This document shows, one piece after another, positions 17,679 to 25,889 of a DNA stretch of 37,941 bases. The translations under genes and the position numbers were made by a program. Each line of letters opens with the position of its first letter. Position 1 is the stretch's first letter. Origin of the DNA: an uncultured Cyclobacteriaceae bacterium (GTDB lineage Bacteria > Bacteroidota > Bacteroidia > Cytophagales > Cyclobacteriaceae); assembly GCA_937958005.1 (NCBI GenBank), contig CALGOB010000169.1, positions 1 to 37,941 of the forward strand. Direction: 5' to 3'. A model generated the notes under the pieces. It saw nothing but the letters and a program-made list of their open reading frames with translations. It made no database searches and was not told the origin of the DNA.

Positions 17679-17775
17679 AATTTAACCCCTAAGGAATTCA
17701 CTTGGTTGGGCACCCCGACTCTTCCGCGAGTGCTATAGCTCCTTTGCGGAGGCACTGGGTCAGGGTTGGTTCATT
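17679..17775 (+). repeat. Family A repeat, variant central hairpin
   Basis: Copy with a changed middle. After CCCCGACT it carries the stem CTTCCGC / GCGGAGG around the loop GAGTGCTATAGCTCCTTT, and then ends GGGTCAGGGTTGGTTCATT. The third hairpin is mostly lost. The same variant hairpin, with a compensating base-pair change, is in the copy at 6546-6663. Confidence 0.7.
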
Positions 17776-17808
17776 AAGTCTAAGTGAACAAATTTTGATT
17801 ACTAAAAT

Positions 17809-17938
17809 AGACATGATCACGGTTTATTTATGATCGCTTTTTATTTACAAATATCGCCTTGATCTGTGCCCCCACAGATCACTTAAACTAGAGAAGTTGA
17901 TCAGATATGTTAGGTATACAAAATCAACCGTGATAGTC
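17809..17938 (+). mobile_element. Family B MITE-like element, diverged interior
   Basis: About 130 bp bounded by AGACATGATCACGGTT and AACCGTGATAGTCT, the same inverted ends as the copies at 1272 and 21226, but with a shorter, unrelated interior that holds a GATCTGTG / CACAGATC hairpin. It directly abuts a family A copy. Confidence 0.6.
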
Positions 17939-18049
17939 TTTAATCCCTAAGGGATATTAATTCCCCTGGCCGGGCGCCCCGACTCTTGAGTCGATCATTA
18001 AATTATTGCCCATAGATACCCCGTACCCTGGGGTCGGGGTTGGTTCATT
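17939..18049 (+). repeat. Family A three-hairpin repeat, long form
   Basis: Intact long copy with the GGCCGGGCGCC block, differing from its sister copies mainly at the third hairpin loop (CCCTGGGG). It stands between two genes that converge (SH3 protein on plus, OmpA protein on minus) and could act as a terminator for either. Confidence 0.9.
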
Positions 18050-18061
18050 AGTAATCAAAAT

Positions 18062-19129
18062 TTACAGTTCTTTGACCAAAATTTCCACCCGTCTATTTTT
18101 TTGTCTGTGTTCTTCACTATCATTTGGATAAATGGGGTCTAGCTCTCCTTTGCCAAAAATCTTCAATAAGTTTTTAGAGATTCCTTGATGAAGCAAATGG
18201 ACTGCCACCGATTTAGCTCGGTTTCTAGATAGTCTTTGGTTGTATTTAGATTCGCCCAAATCATCAGTATAACCTGTTATTAGTAGTACGTAATCATTTT
18301 CACCTAACTTATCAACATAGTTTACTAATGGCTCAAGTGTACTTTTTGCTATTTCTTTTAATTGATAGCTATCCAATTCAAAATTGATATCAGATAGGGT
18401 AAATACATCTGGAGTTTTAGTGATAAAGGATGAATCTACAGGTTCCATAGAACCATCTTCCCAAAGCCTAAAATAATCTACATAAGCGTAAGATCTGTTT
18501 TTGAGCTGAAATTCCTTTTCAGCATTAATATCCAGTGCTTTCGCATTTATTTCTTGATGGTAGTTAAAATTTCCTAACACCATGTGAGTTTCCCCACCTT
18601 TGGCAATAAAAGACCCATGGATTTTTTCCCATTCTAGTGGGTTCCCATCAAAGGGATCTTCCTTACTGACCGAAATATCTCCGCCCTGCCGTAGCTTTAG
18701 GTCTTTTCCCTGAAAAGATACACCAAAATCACCAACTACATAATGACTATAAGAAGCTATTTGAAAATATCCTACTAAATGGTATTTGACACCGGCACGA
18801 AGTGTATCTTCTAGTTTTATTTTCAGAAACTCTCTATATCCCCCCCATAGATAAAGTCCTGCATAAGCCTCTCCATGAACTGGTTGAGCTTTACCAGCCC
18901 AATTATAAGGAATGCTCACTTGATTTGTAGAACACCTGTGATAATAGTCAGGTGTACCATCTGTAGCCGAAACCCAATCTGTAAGAAGCCATTTAGTTCT
19001 TTTATATTGAATACTGCTAGGGCAGCCTTCATTTTCTTCAAAGCTGAAATTTGGGATTAAATTTTGAGTATAGCCTAATTGACAATAACTCAAGAAGAGC
19101 ATTGCAAAAGTAATTTTCACAGATTTCAC
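18062..19129 (-). CDS. OmpA-family outer membrane protein
   Basis: A 355-residue protein with a signal peptide (about 1-21, cleavage after GYTQ), a lectin-like N-terminal domain (about 22-225, opening NLIPNFSFEENEGCPS) and a C-terminal OmpA-type peptidoglycan-binding domain (about 243-355). In the last part, the Asp in ITGYTDDLG (near 289) and Arg in NQRLSRNRAKSV (R304) are the residues that hold diaminopimelate in this family, and QKNRRVEI closes it. It probably anchors an outer-membrane or surface structure to the cell wall. The frame opens with GTG at 19129; no better ATG lies upstream, and the signal peptide supports this start. Confidence 0.9.
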   Translation of the reverse strand: MKSVKITFAMLFLSYCQLGYTQNLIPNFSFEENEGCPSSIQYKRTKWLLTDWVSATDGTPDYYHRCSTNQVSIPYNWAGKAQPVHGEAYAGLYLWGGYREFLKIKLEDTLRAGVKYHLVGYFQIASYSHYVVGDFGVSFQGKDLKLRQGGDISVSKEDPFDGNPLEWEKIHGSFIAKGGETHMVLGNFNYHQEINAKALDINAEKEFQLKNRSYAYVDYFRLWEDGSMEPVDSSFITKTPDVFTLSDINFELDSYQLKEIAKSTLEPLVNYVDKLGENDYVLLITGYTDDLGESKYNQRLSRNRAKSVAVHLLHQGISKNLLKIFGKGELDPIYPNDSEEHRQKNRRVEILVKEL

Positions 19130-19297
19130 AATAGAAACAGATTAAGTTTAATTCATAACACCTCTTGAAGTTAAATAAAATCTGAATAAATTTGAGTACG
19201 TTTAACTGAGAAATTGAACATTTAAACTAAAAAAGTTGAACGTCTATCTAATCACACAGGTCAAGCACGCTTTTTGTGACTTATTTTGTTCATTAGG

Positions 19298-20080
19298 ATG
19301 GCAGCACACAAACATTATTACTTAGTTTATCTTCAGTATTTAGGCTTCCGGTTTAGAGGATGGGCAAAGCAGCCTAAAGGAAAGACCCTCCATGGTATAA
19401 TAGAAAAAACCTTAGGTTATATTTTAGGGGATACATCTTTTAAAATGCTAGGGTGTAGCAGAACTGACGCCATGGTCTCTGCAAATCAAACCGCATTTGA
19501 GATTTTTATCAATGAACCTTTAGACAAAAAGAAACTTTTGAATGATTTGAATGAACATTTACCTCAAGATCTGCGAATATTAGAAATCAAAGAAGTTAGT
19601 AGGGAATTCAATATTATCCAAACACCAAGAGTAAAAGAGTATCATTATCTATTTACTAATGGTGAGAAACCTCATCCTTTTTGTGCATCAATGATAACTC
19701 ATTTCCAAGGTAGTTTAGACATTGAAATGATGAAAAAAGGAGCCTTGGTTTTTGAGGGAACTCACAATTTCAAATCTTACTGTAATCAACCCTCTAAGAA
19801 AGCAGTTTTTGAAAGAGAGATTCTTCACAGTGAGATTATGGAAAACAAACTTTATCAGGCCAATTTCTTCCCTGAAAAAACCTACTTATACAAAGTTTGT
19901 GCAAAAGGCTTTTTAAGGCACCAAATTAGGTTAATGGTTAGTCACCTTGTAGCACTGGGGCGTCATGAAATAGATATTAATACTATTGATTTGCACTTAG
20001 CCGGAAAAATTGATCAGCCTGTAGAACGGACAGCTCCGGCTTCTGGCCTTATCCTTCATCAGGTTACCTTTGAAGACTAA
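19298..20080 (+). CDS. truA: TruA-like tRNA pseudouridine synthase
   Basis: A 260-residue TruA-family enzyme, which converts uridines 38-40 of the tRNA anticodon arm to pseudouridine. The catalytic Asp is D57 in CSRTDAMVSA. The usual motif is RTDAGVHA, so both the Gly and the His after the Asp are altered. Other family marks are YLGFRFRGWAKQP, the strand FKSYCN, and FLRHQIRLMVSHLVALGR near the end. I start it at the ATG at 19298 with AGG just ahead; an in-frame TTG 12 bases earlier is less likely. Because of its motif changes it may be a paralogue with another target and not the housekeeping TruA. Confidence 0.85.
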   Translation: MAAHKHYYLVYLQYLGFRFRGWAKQPKGKTLHGIIEKTLGYILGDTSFKMLGCSRTDAMVSANQTAFEIFINEPLDKKKLLNDLNEHLPQDLRILEIKEVSREFNIIQTPRVKEYHYLFTNGEKPHPFCASMITHFQGSLDIEMMKKGALVFEGTHNFKSYCNQPSKKAVFEREILHSEIMENKLYQANFFPEKTYLYKVCAKGFLRHQIRLMVSHLVALGRHEIDINTIDLHLAGKIDQPVERTAPASGLILHQVTFED

Positions 20081-20094
20081 CTAGTTTAAAAGTA

Positions 20095-20195
20095 TTTAAT
20101 CCCTGAGGGATACCTAATTCCCCGACTCTTGAGTCGATAAAAAAGCTTTTGACCGATAGAGATACCCCGTACCCTTGGGTCGGGGTTGGTTCATT
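20095..20195 (+). repeat. Family A three-hairpin repeat, variant middle
   Basis: Copy between the ends of two converging genes. Hairpins one (ATCCCTGAGGGAT) and three are well kept; the segment after CGACTCTTGAGTCG is changed to ATAAAAAAGCTTTTGACCGATAG. It could act as a two-way terminator. Confidence 0.85.
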
Positions 20196-20210
20196 GATCC
20201 AATAATAGAT

Positions 20211-21128
20211 TTATAAATACTGCTTTTTATAACTTTCAAAATTACTTAGACTCATGTTTACACCTCCGCAAACTATGATTAATGTAGTTCCAGAAAAAAT
20301 ATGATTCATTCCATAGGATAAAGCTGCTCCACAAGCGGGTTCCACTAAAACATTATACTCATTCATTAGATTTTCACAAGCAGCGATTGCAACAGCATCA
20401 TCTACCACATGAGAAGAAATTTCAAAGTTTTTAGCCCTTTCAAACAATTCGGCTGCTACCTTTTTTGCCCCTAAACTAGTTGCGATAGTTTCTATTTTTT
20501 CCAAAGAAACCAATTTGCCCGCTTTCTGGCTGGCAGCAAAAGAAGCGGCACCTTGAGTTTCTGCTGCTATCAGCTTTACTTTCTTCCAATTATTCTTATA
20601 CAATCCTTCCATGACACCAAGCAGTAAACCACCACCTCCCACTGCTACTACTATTTGATCTGGTTCATCCATCGAGTTTGCACATTCATCTATCATAGTT
20701 GCATGTCCTTTCCATAGTAAAGGGTGATCAAAAGGGGGGACATAAGGAATGTTTTCTTCCTCGGAAAGTTTTGAGGCATATTGATGTGTTTCGTCCCAAT
20801 CTTTACCAAAAACCTCTATAGTAGCCCCTAACTTTCTGATTTTATAGATCATGAATTGAGGGGTTGTCTGTGGAACGATCACTTTTATCTCCATGCCCAA
20901 TTCTTTCCCCACATAAGCCAATGAATAACCGGCATTTCCCCCAGAAGAAGCAAGTAATTTTGTATATCCTTCCTGTTTCATATGCAGGCACAAAGCCTCC
21001 ATGCCTCTAATTTTAAAAGAACCAGAAGGCTGATAACAATCCATTTTATAAAATACCTGCTGACCAGTACTTGCCAATAATTCATGGGATTGAAAAATAG
21101 GAGTCTGGTGATAGATATGCTGATTCAT
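20211..21128 (-). CDS. PLP-dependent serine/threonine dehydratase-like enzyme
   Basis: A 305-residue fold-type II pyridoxal-phosphate enzyme, closest in layout to L-serine/L-threonine dehydratases, which deaminate these amino acids to pyruvate or 2-oxobutyrate. The cofactor lysine is K39 in QPSGSFKIRG; SSGGNAGYSLA at 61-71 is the substrate carboxylate loop and VGGGGLLLGV at 163-172 the phosphate-binding loop. There is no C-terminal ACT regulatory domain, so it is the catabolic or small type and not biosynthetic IlvA. The start ATG at 21128 follows AT-rich DNA. It converges on the TruA-like gene with a family A repeat between them. Exact substrate preference is not clear. Confidence 0.88.
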   Translation of the reverse strand: MNQHIYHQTPIFQSHELLASTGQQVFYKMDCYQPSGSFKIRGMEALCLHMKQEGYTKLLASSGGNAGYSLAYVGKELGMEIKVIVPQTTPQFMIYKIRKLGATIEVFGKDWDETHQYASKLSEEENIPYVPPFDHPLLWKGHATMIDECANSMDEPDQIVVAVGGGGLLLGVMEGLYKNNWKKVKLIAAETQGAASFAASQKAGKLVSLEKIETIATSLGAKKVAAELFERAKNFEISSHVVDDAVAIAACENLMNEYNVLVEPACGAALSYGMNHIFSGTTLIIVCGGVNMSLSNFESYKKQYL

Positions 21129-21225
21129 AACGAAGTGATTTAAATTTTTTGCTTAGCACCAAGAAATTAGGATGCAAATTGCAATTTTTGAAGATAAAAG
21201 AAAAAATTAAATTTATCACAGTAGA

Positions 21226-21391
21226 ATAGACATTATCACGGTTGGTTTTGTATGGATCAAACTCCTTCTAAATTCTACTTTTCTGAGCCTGCCAAGGTGA
21301 TTATGAATTCATACTTACTAATTATTTGTTGATAAAATTGAGTAAAAAGGTAACAAGCTAATCATAATCATACTGCCGTGATAAACTCTAA
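21226..21391 (+). mobile_element. Family B MITE-like element
   Basis: About 166 bp with inverted ends TTATCACGG (21233-21241) and CCGTGATAA (21376-21384), extended by AGA / TCT. It is close to the copy at 1272-1438 along its whole length and has no open frame. Confidence 0.8.
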
Positions 21392-21469
21392 TGGGTATAA
21401 GCTGACCTCTATTAATAATTTCTTCAATTTTCAGTTCTTAACTCATGTATTTATCTCATTTACAAGATT

Positions 21470-21710
21470 TTGTCTAGAAGACTCCGCCTTCAAGCCAGAC
21501 CAGTTCCTACAGTGATGGCAGCCACTTTTGGCAACGGCCTGCCCCGGATGGCAAAAAAGTAGTCGCGGTGGCGAACTACCAAAAACCCTAGCCGTCATGG
21601 AATGGAAAAACTTGAAACAGCAAGGGCTGCCCCAGCATCCACTGCAGCCCGGCTGATCAAGCGAATCTTTCAAAACTGTTCCGGGGCGTAGACGGAAATC
21701 ATCTATGCTA
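21470..21710. other. GC-rich non-coding block
   Basis: A block much richer in G and C than its surroundings, with short inverted parts such as GCGGTGGCG near GAACTACC and CCACTGCAGCCCGGC. Both strands have frames, including one of 76 codons on the minus strand, but none resembles a protein family. It shares AAAAACCCTAG and GATGGC/GTGGC strings with 60-300. It lies between family B and family C elements. Confidence 0.4.
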
Positions 21711-21713
21711 CTT

Positions 21714-21899
21714 TTTAACCCGAATGATGCATTAGACTTTTAAGAAAAAATCATAAATGACTGTTAGATAGCTGCCTAAATTCTGATTTGCAACGCAGAC
21801 ATAGTCTCCATTATGGTGAGTAGGAAATTAGGATTTAAGTGGCTAGATGACTGTTAGTTATGGTTTGCGTCAAATTTCTATTGCATCATTCGGGTTTAA
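21714..21899 (+). mobile_element. Family C MITE-like element, complete
   Basis: A 186-bp element, same length and nearly the same sequence as 9415-9600, with ends TTTAACCCGAATGATGCA and TGCATCATTCGGGTTTAA. It is non-coding. The very low divergence between the two copies suggests recent movement or conversion. Confidence 0.88.
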
Positions 21900-22041
21900 A
21901 ATCGAGCTCAGGTTTATGGTTTCTTTGTTTCCTTAATAGGGGATTTGACATTTATTTTAATGGTTGCCTAAATTATGTGATAAAACTCGTGGATGATGAT
22001 ATAACTTCCTTTAAGTTCGCCACAAGCTAATATCTAAGAAT

Positions 22042-22797
22042 TTGTTAGAGATTTTTTCATATTCCCTCTCTTATAACGACTTGACCCTTCTAGTTCTTGT
22101 CGCTATTTTTATTGGTATGTCTAAGACTGGCGTACATGGAATGGGTATGATTGCTGTCCCTTTATTAGCTTTGATTTTTGGGGGACGAAACTCCAGTGGA
22201 GTAATGCTCATCATATTAACCATTGCTGATATTTTTGCGATCATTTATTATCGTAAACACCTAAATAAACATCATCTCTTTAGGCTTTTGCCCTGGGCAT
22301 TTTTAGGAGTACTAGTTGGAACTTACATAGGTGGAAAAATAGATGATAATCAATTTAGGTATATCATGGGAACTATTGTTATTGTAAGTTTAGGAATCAT
22401 GATATGGATGGAGAAATCCGGAACTGAATTTCTACCAAAAGGACTATGGTTTGCTATTTTATTGGGAATCTTAGGAGGCATTACAACCATGGTTGGGAAT
22501 CTGGCCGGATCCGTAATGGCTCTGTATCTTTTAACCATGAGACTGCCAAAAAATGAATATATTGGAACATCTGCTTGGTTTTTTATGATCATCAATTGGA
22601 TAAAGATCCCCTTTCATGTATTTGCTTGGCAAACCGTTACTTTTGAGTCTGTAGCCTTAGATCTCATGTTAATACCATTTGTTGGGTTAGGCGCTCTTAT
22701 AGGGATTAAACTAGTGAAAATGATCCCTGATCAGAAATACCGATGGCTCATAATTCTTATGACATTTGTGGCTGCTATTGCCATGTTTTTTAAGTAA
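22042..22797 (+). CDS. TauE/SafE-family membrane permease
   Basis: A 251-residue integral membrane protein with about eight hydrophobic helices, of the TauE/SafE (DUF81) family, whose members are linked to export of sulfite or other sulfur-containing anions. The two-fold family repeat is visible: an early GMSKTGVHGMG (25-35) and a later ITTMVGNLAGSV (about 152-163), each starting a helix pair. The frame opens with TTG at 22042 (LEIFSYSLS). The first ATG inside is at the GMSK segment and would cut the first helix, so the TTG or another non-ATG start is more likely. Substrate is unknown and no sulfur-metabolism gene is next to it. Confidence 0.85.
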   Translation: MLEIFSYSLSYNDLTLLVLVAIFIGMSKTGVHGMGMIAVPLLALIFGGRNSSGVMLIILTIADIFAIIYYRKHLNKHHLFRLLPWAFLGVLVGTYIGGKIDDNQFRYIMGTIVIVSLGIMIWMEKSGTEFLPKGLWFAILLGILGGITTMVGNLAGSVMALYLLTMRLPKNEYIGTSAWFFMIINWIKIPFHVFAWQTVTFESVALDLMLIPFVGLGALIGIKLVKMIPDQKYRWLIILMTFVAAIAMFFK

Positions 22798-22847
22798 GTA
22801 TTAGGAAAAACTATTGTTTTTTATTGGTCTCAGAATTAGTTAAAACT

Positions 22848-22863
22848 ATGCACTTTAGTGCAT
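22848..22863. terminator. Perfect hairpin after the TauE-like gene
   Basis: ATGCACT / AGTGCAT arms with a TT loop lie 50 bases after the stop codon. Only mixed T-rich sequence follows (TTCGCTTTC), so termination is possible but not certain. Confidence 0.35.
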
Positions 22864-23149
22864 TTCGCTTTCAGCTTCTAAAAAAACTAACTTTGTTTGA
22901 ATTTCGAAAGATCAGCGCACTAATTCACATACAGTTTCCCGGTTAACAGCTCATTTAGTAAGGTCGACAAAGTATCGTTACCCAGTTCTTCAAGGAGATT
23001 TAAAGGTTAGGTGCCGTAGTATATTGATACAAGTTTGTTAATCAGAAGATATAGGATAGGTAGTCAATTTGATTCATAACAAGCGAACCCCGCAAATTCA
23101 AAGAAAAAAACAATGGCTATTATACTCAACCAGCTTCTGGTGGTTTTGA
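22864..23149. other. Intergenic, nothing recognised
   Basis: No credible frame, no known repeat and no strong structure. It may include the lost front part of the decayed gene at 23239-23481, but no matching coding segment could be found by eye. Confidence 0.45.
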
Positions 23150-23237
23150 TTTAATCCCCTAAAAGGGCACCCCTACTCTTGAGTCGATCATAAAATTATC
23201 GCCTATAGATACCCCGTTGGGTCGGGGTTGGTTCATT
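23150..23237 (+). repeat. Family A repeat, shortened
   Basis: Copy with internal deletions: TTTAATCCCCTAAAAGGGCACC, then CTACTCTTGAGTCGATCATAAAATTATCGCCTATAGATACC, then a third hairpin reduced to CCCCGTTGGGTCGGGG, and the standard end GGTTGGTTCATT. It touches the start of a gene remnant. Confidence 0.8.
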
Positions 23238-23238
23238 T

Positions 23239-23481
23239 GAAGAACCTTGTGAATTATACTTTGAGAACAATCAGTTTGACAGTAAAATACAATATCTAGT
23301 TTTCGGATTGTTTAATGAGCAAATAGGTGACTAAGAATACGCACTTGATAACTATTTAAAAGCTTATACAATGGTTAAAAAAGAACACCTTGCATTAGTG
23401 AAGGATGATTACGTGGCATTTATCTCAGAGATGAAAAATGGAAAAAGCACTAGTATACTTTTACAAGGCTTTAAAAAGTAA
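23239..23481 (+). pseudogene. Decayed gene 3' fragment, TPR-like
   Basis: An 81-codon stretch reads as protein-like sequence (EEPCELYFENNQFDSKIQYL, then, past one stop, EYALDNYLKAYTMVKKEHLA) and ends in TAA at 23481. There is no start codon at the front, one in-frame TAA interrupts it after about 31 codons, and its 5' edge is exactly the end of a family A copy. The helical pattern with Tyr, Ala and Leu spacing suggests a tetratricopeptide-like end of a lost gene. The family is not certain. Confidence 0.5.
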
Positions 23482-23539
23482 TTGGAAATAAAAATCTTAT
23501 TCCTTTTAATTTAAACACCATCTACACAATTTTGTAACT

Positions 23540-25090
23540 ATGGCAAAAATAGAGGATAACGTTACATTAAAGAATATAACAGCTCATAGTAAAGAATATG
23601 GCTTTATATTTCCTTCCAGTGAAATTTATGATGGGTTGAGTGCAGCCTATGACTATGGTCAAAATGGAGTAGAACTCAAAAATAACATTAAGCAATTTTG
23701 GTGGAAAGCTATGGTTCAAATGAATGAAAACATAGTTGGACTGGACGCCTCCATTTTTATGCATCCAACCACTTGGAAAGCCTCAGGCCATGTGGATGCA
23801 TTTAATGACCCCATGATTGACAACAAAGACAGTAAAAAAAGATACCGTGCCGATAATTTAATAGAAGACTATATTCAGAAAATTGAAGGTAAAATAAACA
23901 AAGAAGTAACTAAAGCAGCCAAGCGGTTTGGAGATAGTTTTGATGAAAAGCAATTCAAAGAAACTAATCCAAGAGTTCTTCAAAATCAAGAGAAAATTGA
24001 TAGAATCAATGCAAGATTGAAAAAGTGCATGGATGAGAGTGATTTAGGTGATTTGAAAGCCTTGATAGAGGATCTTGGAATTGCTTGCCCAGTTTCAGGA
24101 ACTAAAAACTGGACTGACGTACGTCAATTTAATCTCATGTTCTCTACTGAACTAGGCTCATTAGCTGAAGGTGCTAATAAGATTTATTTAAGGCCTGAAA
24201 CTGCTCAAGGTATTTTTGTAAATTACCTCAATGTACAGAAATCTGGCAGGATGCGTTTACCTTTTGGTATTGCTCAGATAGGAAAAGCTTTTAGAAATGA
24301 AATAATTGCCCGTCAGTTTATTTTCCGTATGCGTGAGTTTGAGCAGATGGAAATGCAGTTTTTTGTAAAGCCTGGTGAAGAACTTGACTGGTATGAGAAA
24401 TGGAAAACCAGTAGAATGAAATGGCACCAAGCGCTGGGGCTTGGGAATGAAAAGTATAGGTTTCATGATCACCTCAACTTAGCACATTATGCCAATGCTG
24501 CCTGTGACATAGAGTTTGACTTCCCTATGGGTTTCAAAGAACTGGAAGGTGTTCATAGCAGAACTGATTTTGATTTAAAAGCACATGAAGAACACTCTGG
24601 TAAAAAGCTTCAATTCTTTGATCCAAAAGAAGAGAAAAGCTATGTGCCATATGTGGTTGAGACTTCTGTTGGTTTAGATCGGTTATTTTTATCAGTACTC
24701 TCGGCTGCTTATACAGAAGAAAAACTAGCAGATGGGAGTAGCAGGACTGTTCTTAAGTTGCCTCCTTTTTTAGCACCTGTTAAAGTAGCTGTTCTCCCTC
24801 TTGTTAACAAAGATGGTTTACCTGAAAAAGCACGTGAAATCCTGGCAGAACTACAGCTTGAGTTTAATACCCAGTATGATCCAAAAGATGCTATCGGGAG
24901 AAGGTATAGAAGGCAAGATGCTATTGGAACACCATTCTGTGTAACTATTGATAATGATACACTGGCAGATAATACAGTCACTATCCGTGAAAGAGATAGC
25001 ATGGAACAAAAAAGAGTTTCTGTTGATGAATTGGTTGCTACGTTAAGAGAAGCAGTTTCTATGACAAAATTATTGAAGCAATTGGTTTAG
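23540..25090 (+). CDS. glyS: Glycyl-tRNA synthetase, single-chain type
   Basis: A 516-residue class II aminoacyl-tRNA synthetase of the homodimeric (eukaryotic-like) GlyRS type that charges tRNA-Gly. Visible parts are the N-terminal EYGFIFPSSEIYDGL and the active-site stretch AEGANKIYLRPETAQGIFVNY. Motif 2 is FRNEIIARQFIFRMREFEQME, motif 3 has VETSVGLDRLF, and a C-terminal anticodon-binding domain follows (LAPVKVAVLPLV, then RRYRRQDAIGTPFCVTID). Length and motif order are normal. No T-box or other leader is apparent in the short upstream gap. The next gene starts 4 bases after its stop, so the two are probably co-transcribed. Confidence 0.97.
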   Translation: MAKIEDNVTLKNITAHSKEYGFIFPSSEIYDGLSAAYDYGQNGVELKNNIKQFWWKAMVQMNENIVGLDASIFMHPTTWKASGHVDAFNDPMIDNKDSKKRYRADNLIEDYIQKIEGKINKEVTKAAKRFGDSFDEKQFKETNPRVLQNQEKIDRINARLKKCMDESDLGDLKALIEDLGIACPVSGTKNWTDVRQFNLMFSTELGSLAEGANKIYLRPETAQGIFVNYLNVQKSGRMRLPFGIAQIGKAFRNEIIARQFIFRMREFEQMEMQFFVKPGEELDWYEKWKTSRMKWHQALGLGNEKYRFHDHLNLAHYANAACDIEFDFPMGFKELEGVHSRTDFDLKAHEEHSGKKLQFFDPKEEKSYVPYVVETSVGLDRLFLSVLSAAYTEEKLADGSSRTVLKLPPFLAPVKVAVLPLVNKDGLPEKAREILAELQLEFNTQYDPKDAIGRRYRRQDAIGTPFCVTIDNDTLADNTVTIRERDSMEQKRVSVDELVATLREAVSMTKLLKQLV

Positions 25091-25094
25091 TAGT

Positions 25095-25889
25095 GTGTCT
25101 ATTTTACTAACCAATATGCAGGATGATGTATGGGGGCCACTTTTTATTTTTGGAGTGGCCATTCTCATTGTTATTCTTTTTTCCTCTTTTAAAGGTTTAA
25201 ATTTGGGTTTTCGCTTATGGGGATTACCTCCCTTAGGCAAAAAAAATAGAGAAACCTTAAAGAAATATTGTCGCTTCTATAATGAGTTGCCTGCCAATGA
25301 ACGGGCTAATTTTGAGAAAAGGATTCAATATTTTATAAAGAAAAAGACATTTATCCCTAGAAGCATTCCGCAGGTAACACCAGAAATGAAAATATTGATA
25401 GGTGCTACTGCTATTCAACTTACCTATGGATATCCCAATGTCTATTTGACTCATTTCAAAAGGATATTAATTTACCCTGATAATTACTATTCTACTATTA
25501 ACAAGGTTTATCATCAAGGAGAGGTAAACCCATTGAATAAGATCATTGTGATCTCATGGAACAATTTTGTTAGAGGGATGATCAATAATGATGATGGAGT
25601 AAATCTAGGGCTTCACGAGATGGCACATGCACTCAGGTTAGAAAACATTATCCGAAACAACGAGTTTAATTTTATTGATAAAAAAGTACTTGATCACTGG
25701 GAGTATTTAGCAGGACAAGAAATACTAAAACTCAGAAACGGTCAGGAATCAATTTTTAGAGGGTATGGTGCTACAAGTGCGGAGGAGTTCTTTGCGGTAG
25801 CAATAGAAAACTTCTTCGAAAGGCCAGACCAGTTTAAATCTTATGATACCACTCTTTACCATACCTTAGCTCAATTATTAAAGCAATAA
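25095..25889 (+). CDS. MtfA-type zinc peptidase
   Basis: A 264-residue protein of the MtfA/DUF980 peptidase family (M90). The metal motif is HEMAH at 174-178 in GLHEMAHAL; the later EEFFAVAIENFFERP segment is the third-ligand region of this family. Unlike E. coli MtfA it has an N-terminal hydrophobic helix (about 14-32), so it may be membrane bound. The frame opens with GTG at 25095, four bases after the glyS stop; an ATG at 25116 would give a protein seven residues shorter and is equally possible. E. coli MtfA acts on the Mlc repressor, but Mlc is not expected here, so the role is unknown. Confidence 0.85.
   Translation: MSILLTNMQDDVWGPLFIFGVAILIVILFSSFKGLNLGFRLWGLPPLGKKNRETLKKYCRFYNELPANERANFEKRIQYFIKKKTFIPRSIPQVTPEMKILIGATAIQLTYGYPNVYLTHFKRILIYPDNYYSTINKVYHQGEVNPLNKIIVISWNNFVRGMINNDDGVNLGLHEMAHALRLENIIRNNEFNFIDKKVLDHWEYLAGQEILKLRNGQESIFRGYGATSAEEFFAVAIENFFERPDQFKSYDTTLYHTLAQLLKQ

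Noticed and set aside
21443-21673. 76-codon minus-strand frame
   Set aside because: It covers a GC-rich non-coding block; no family pattern and no support from neighbours.
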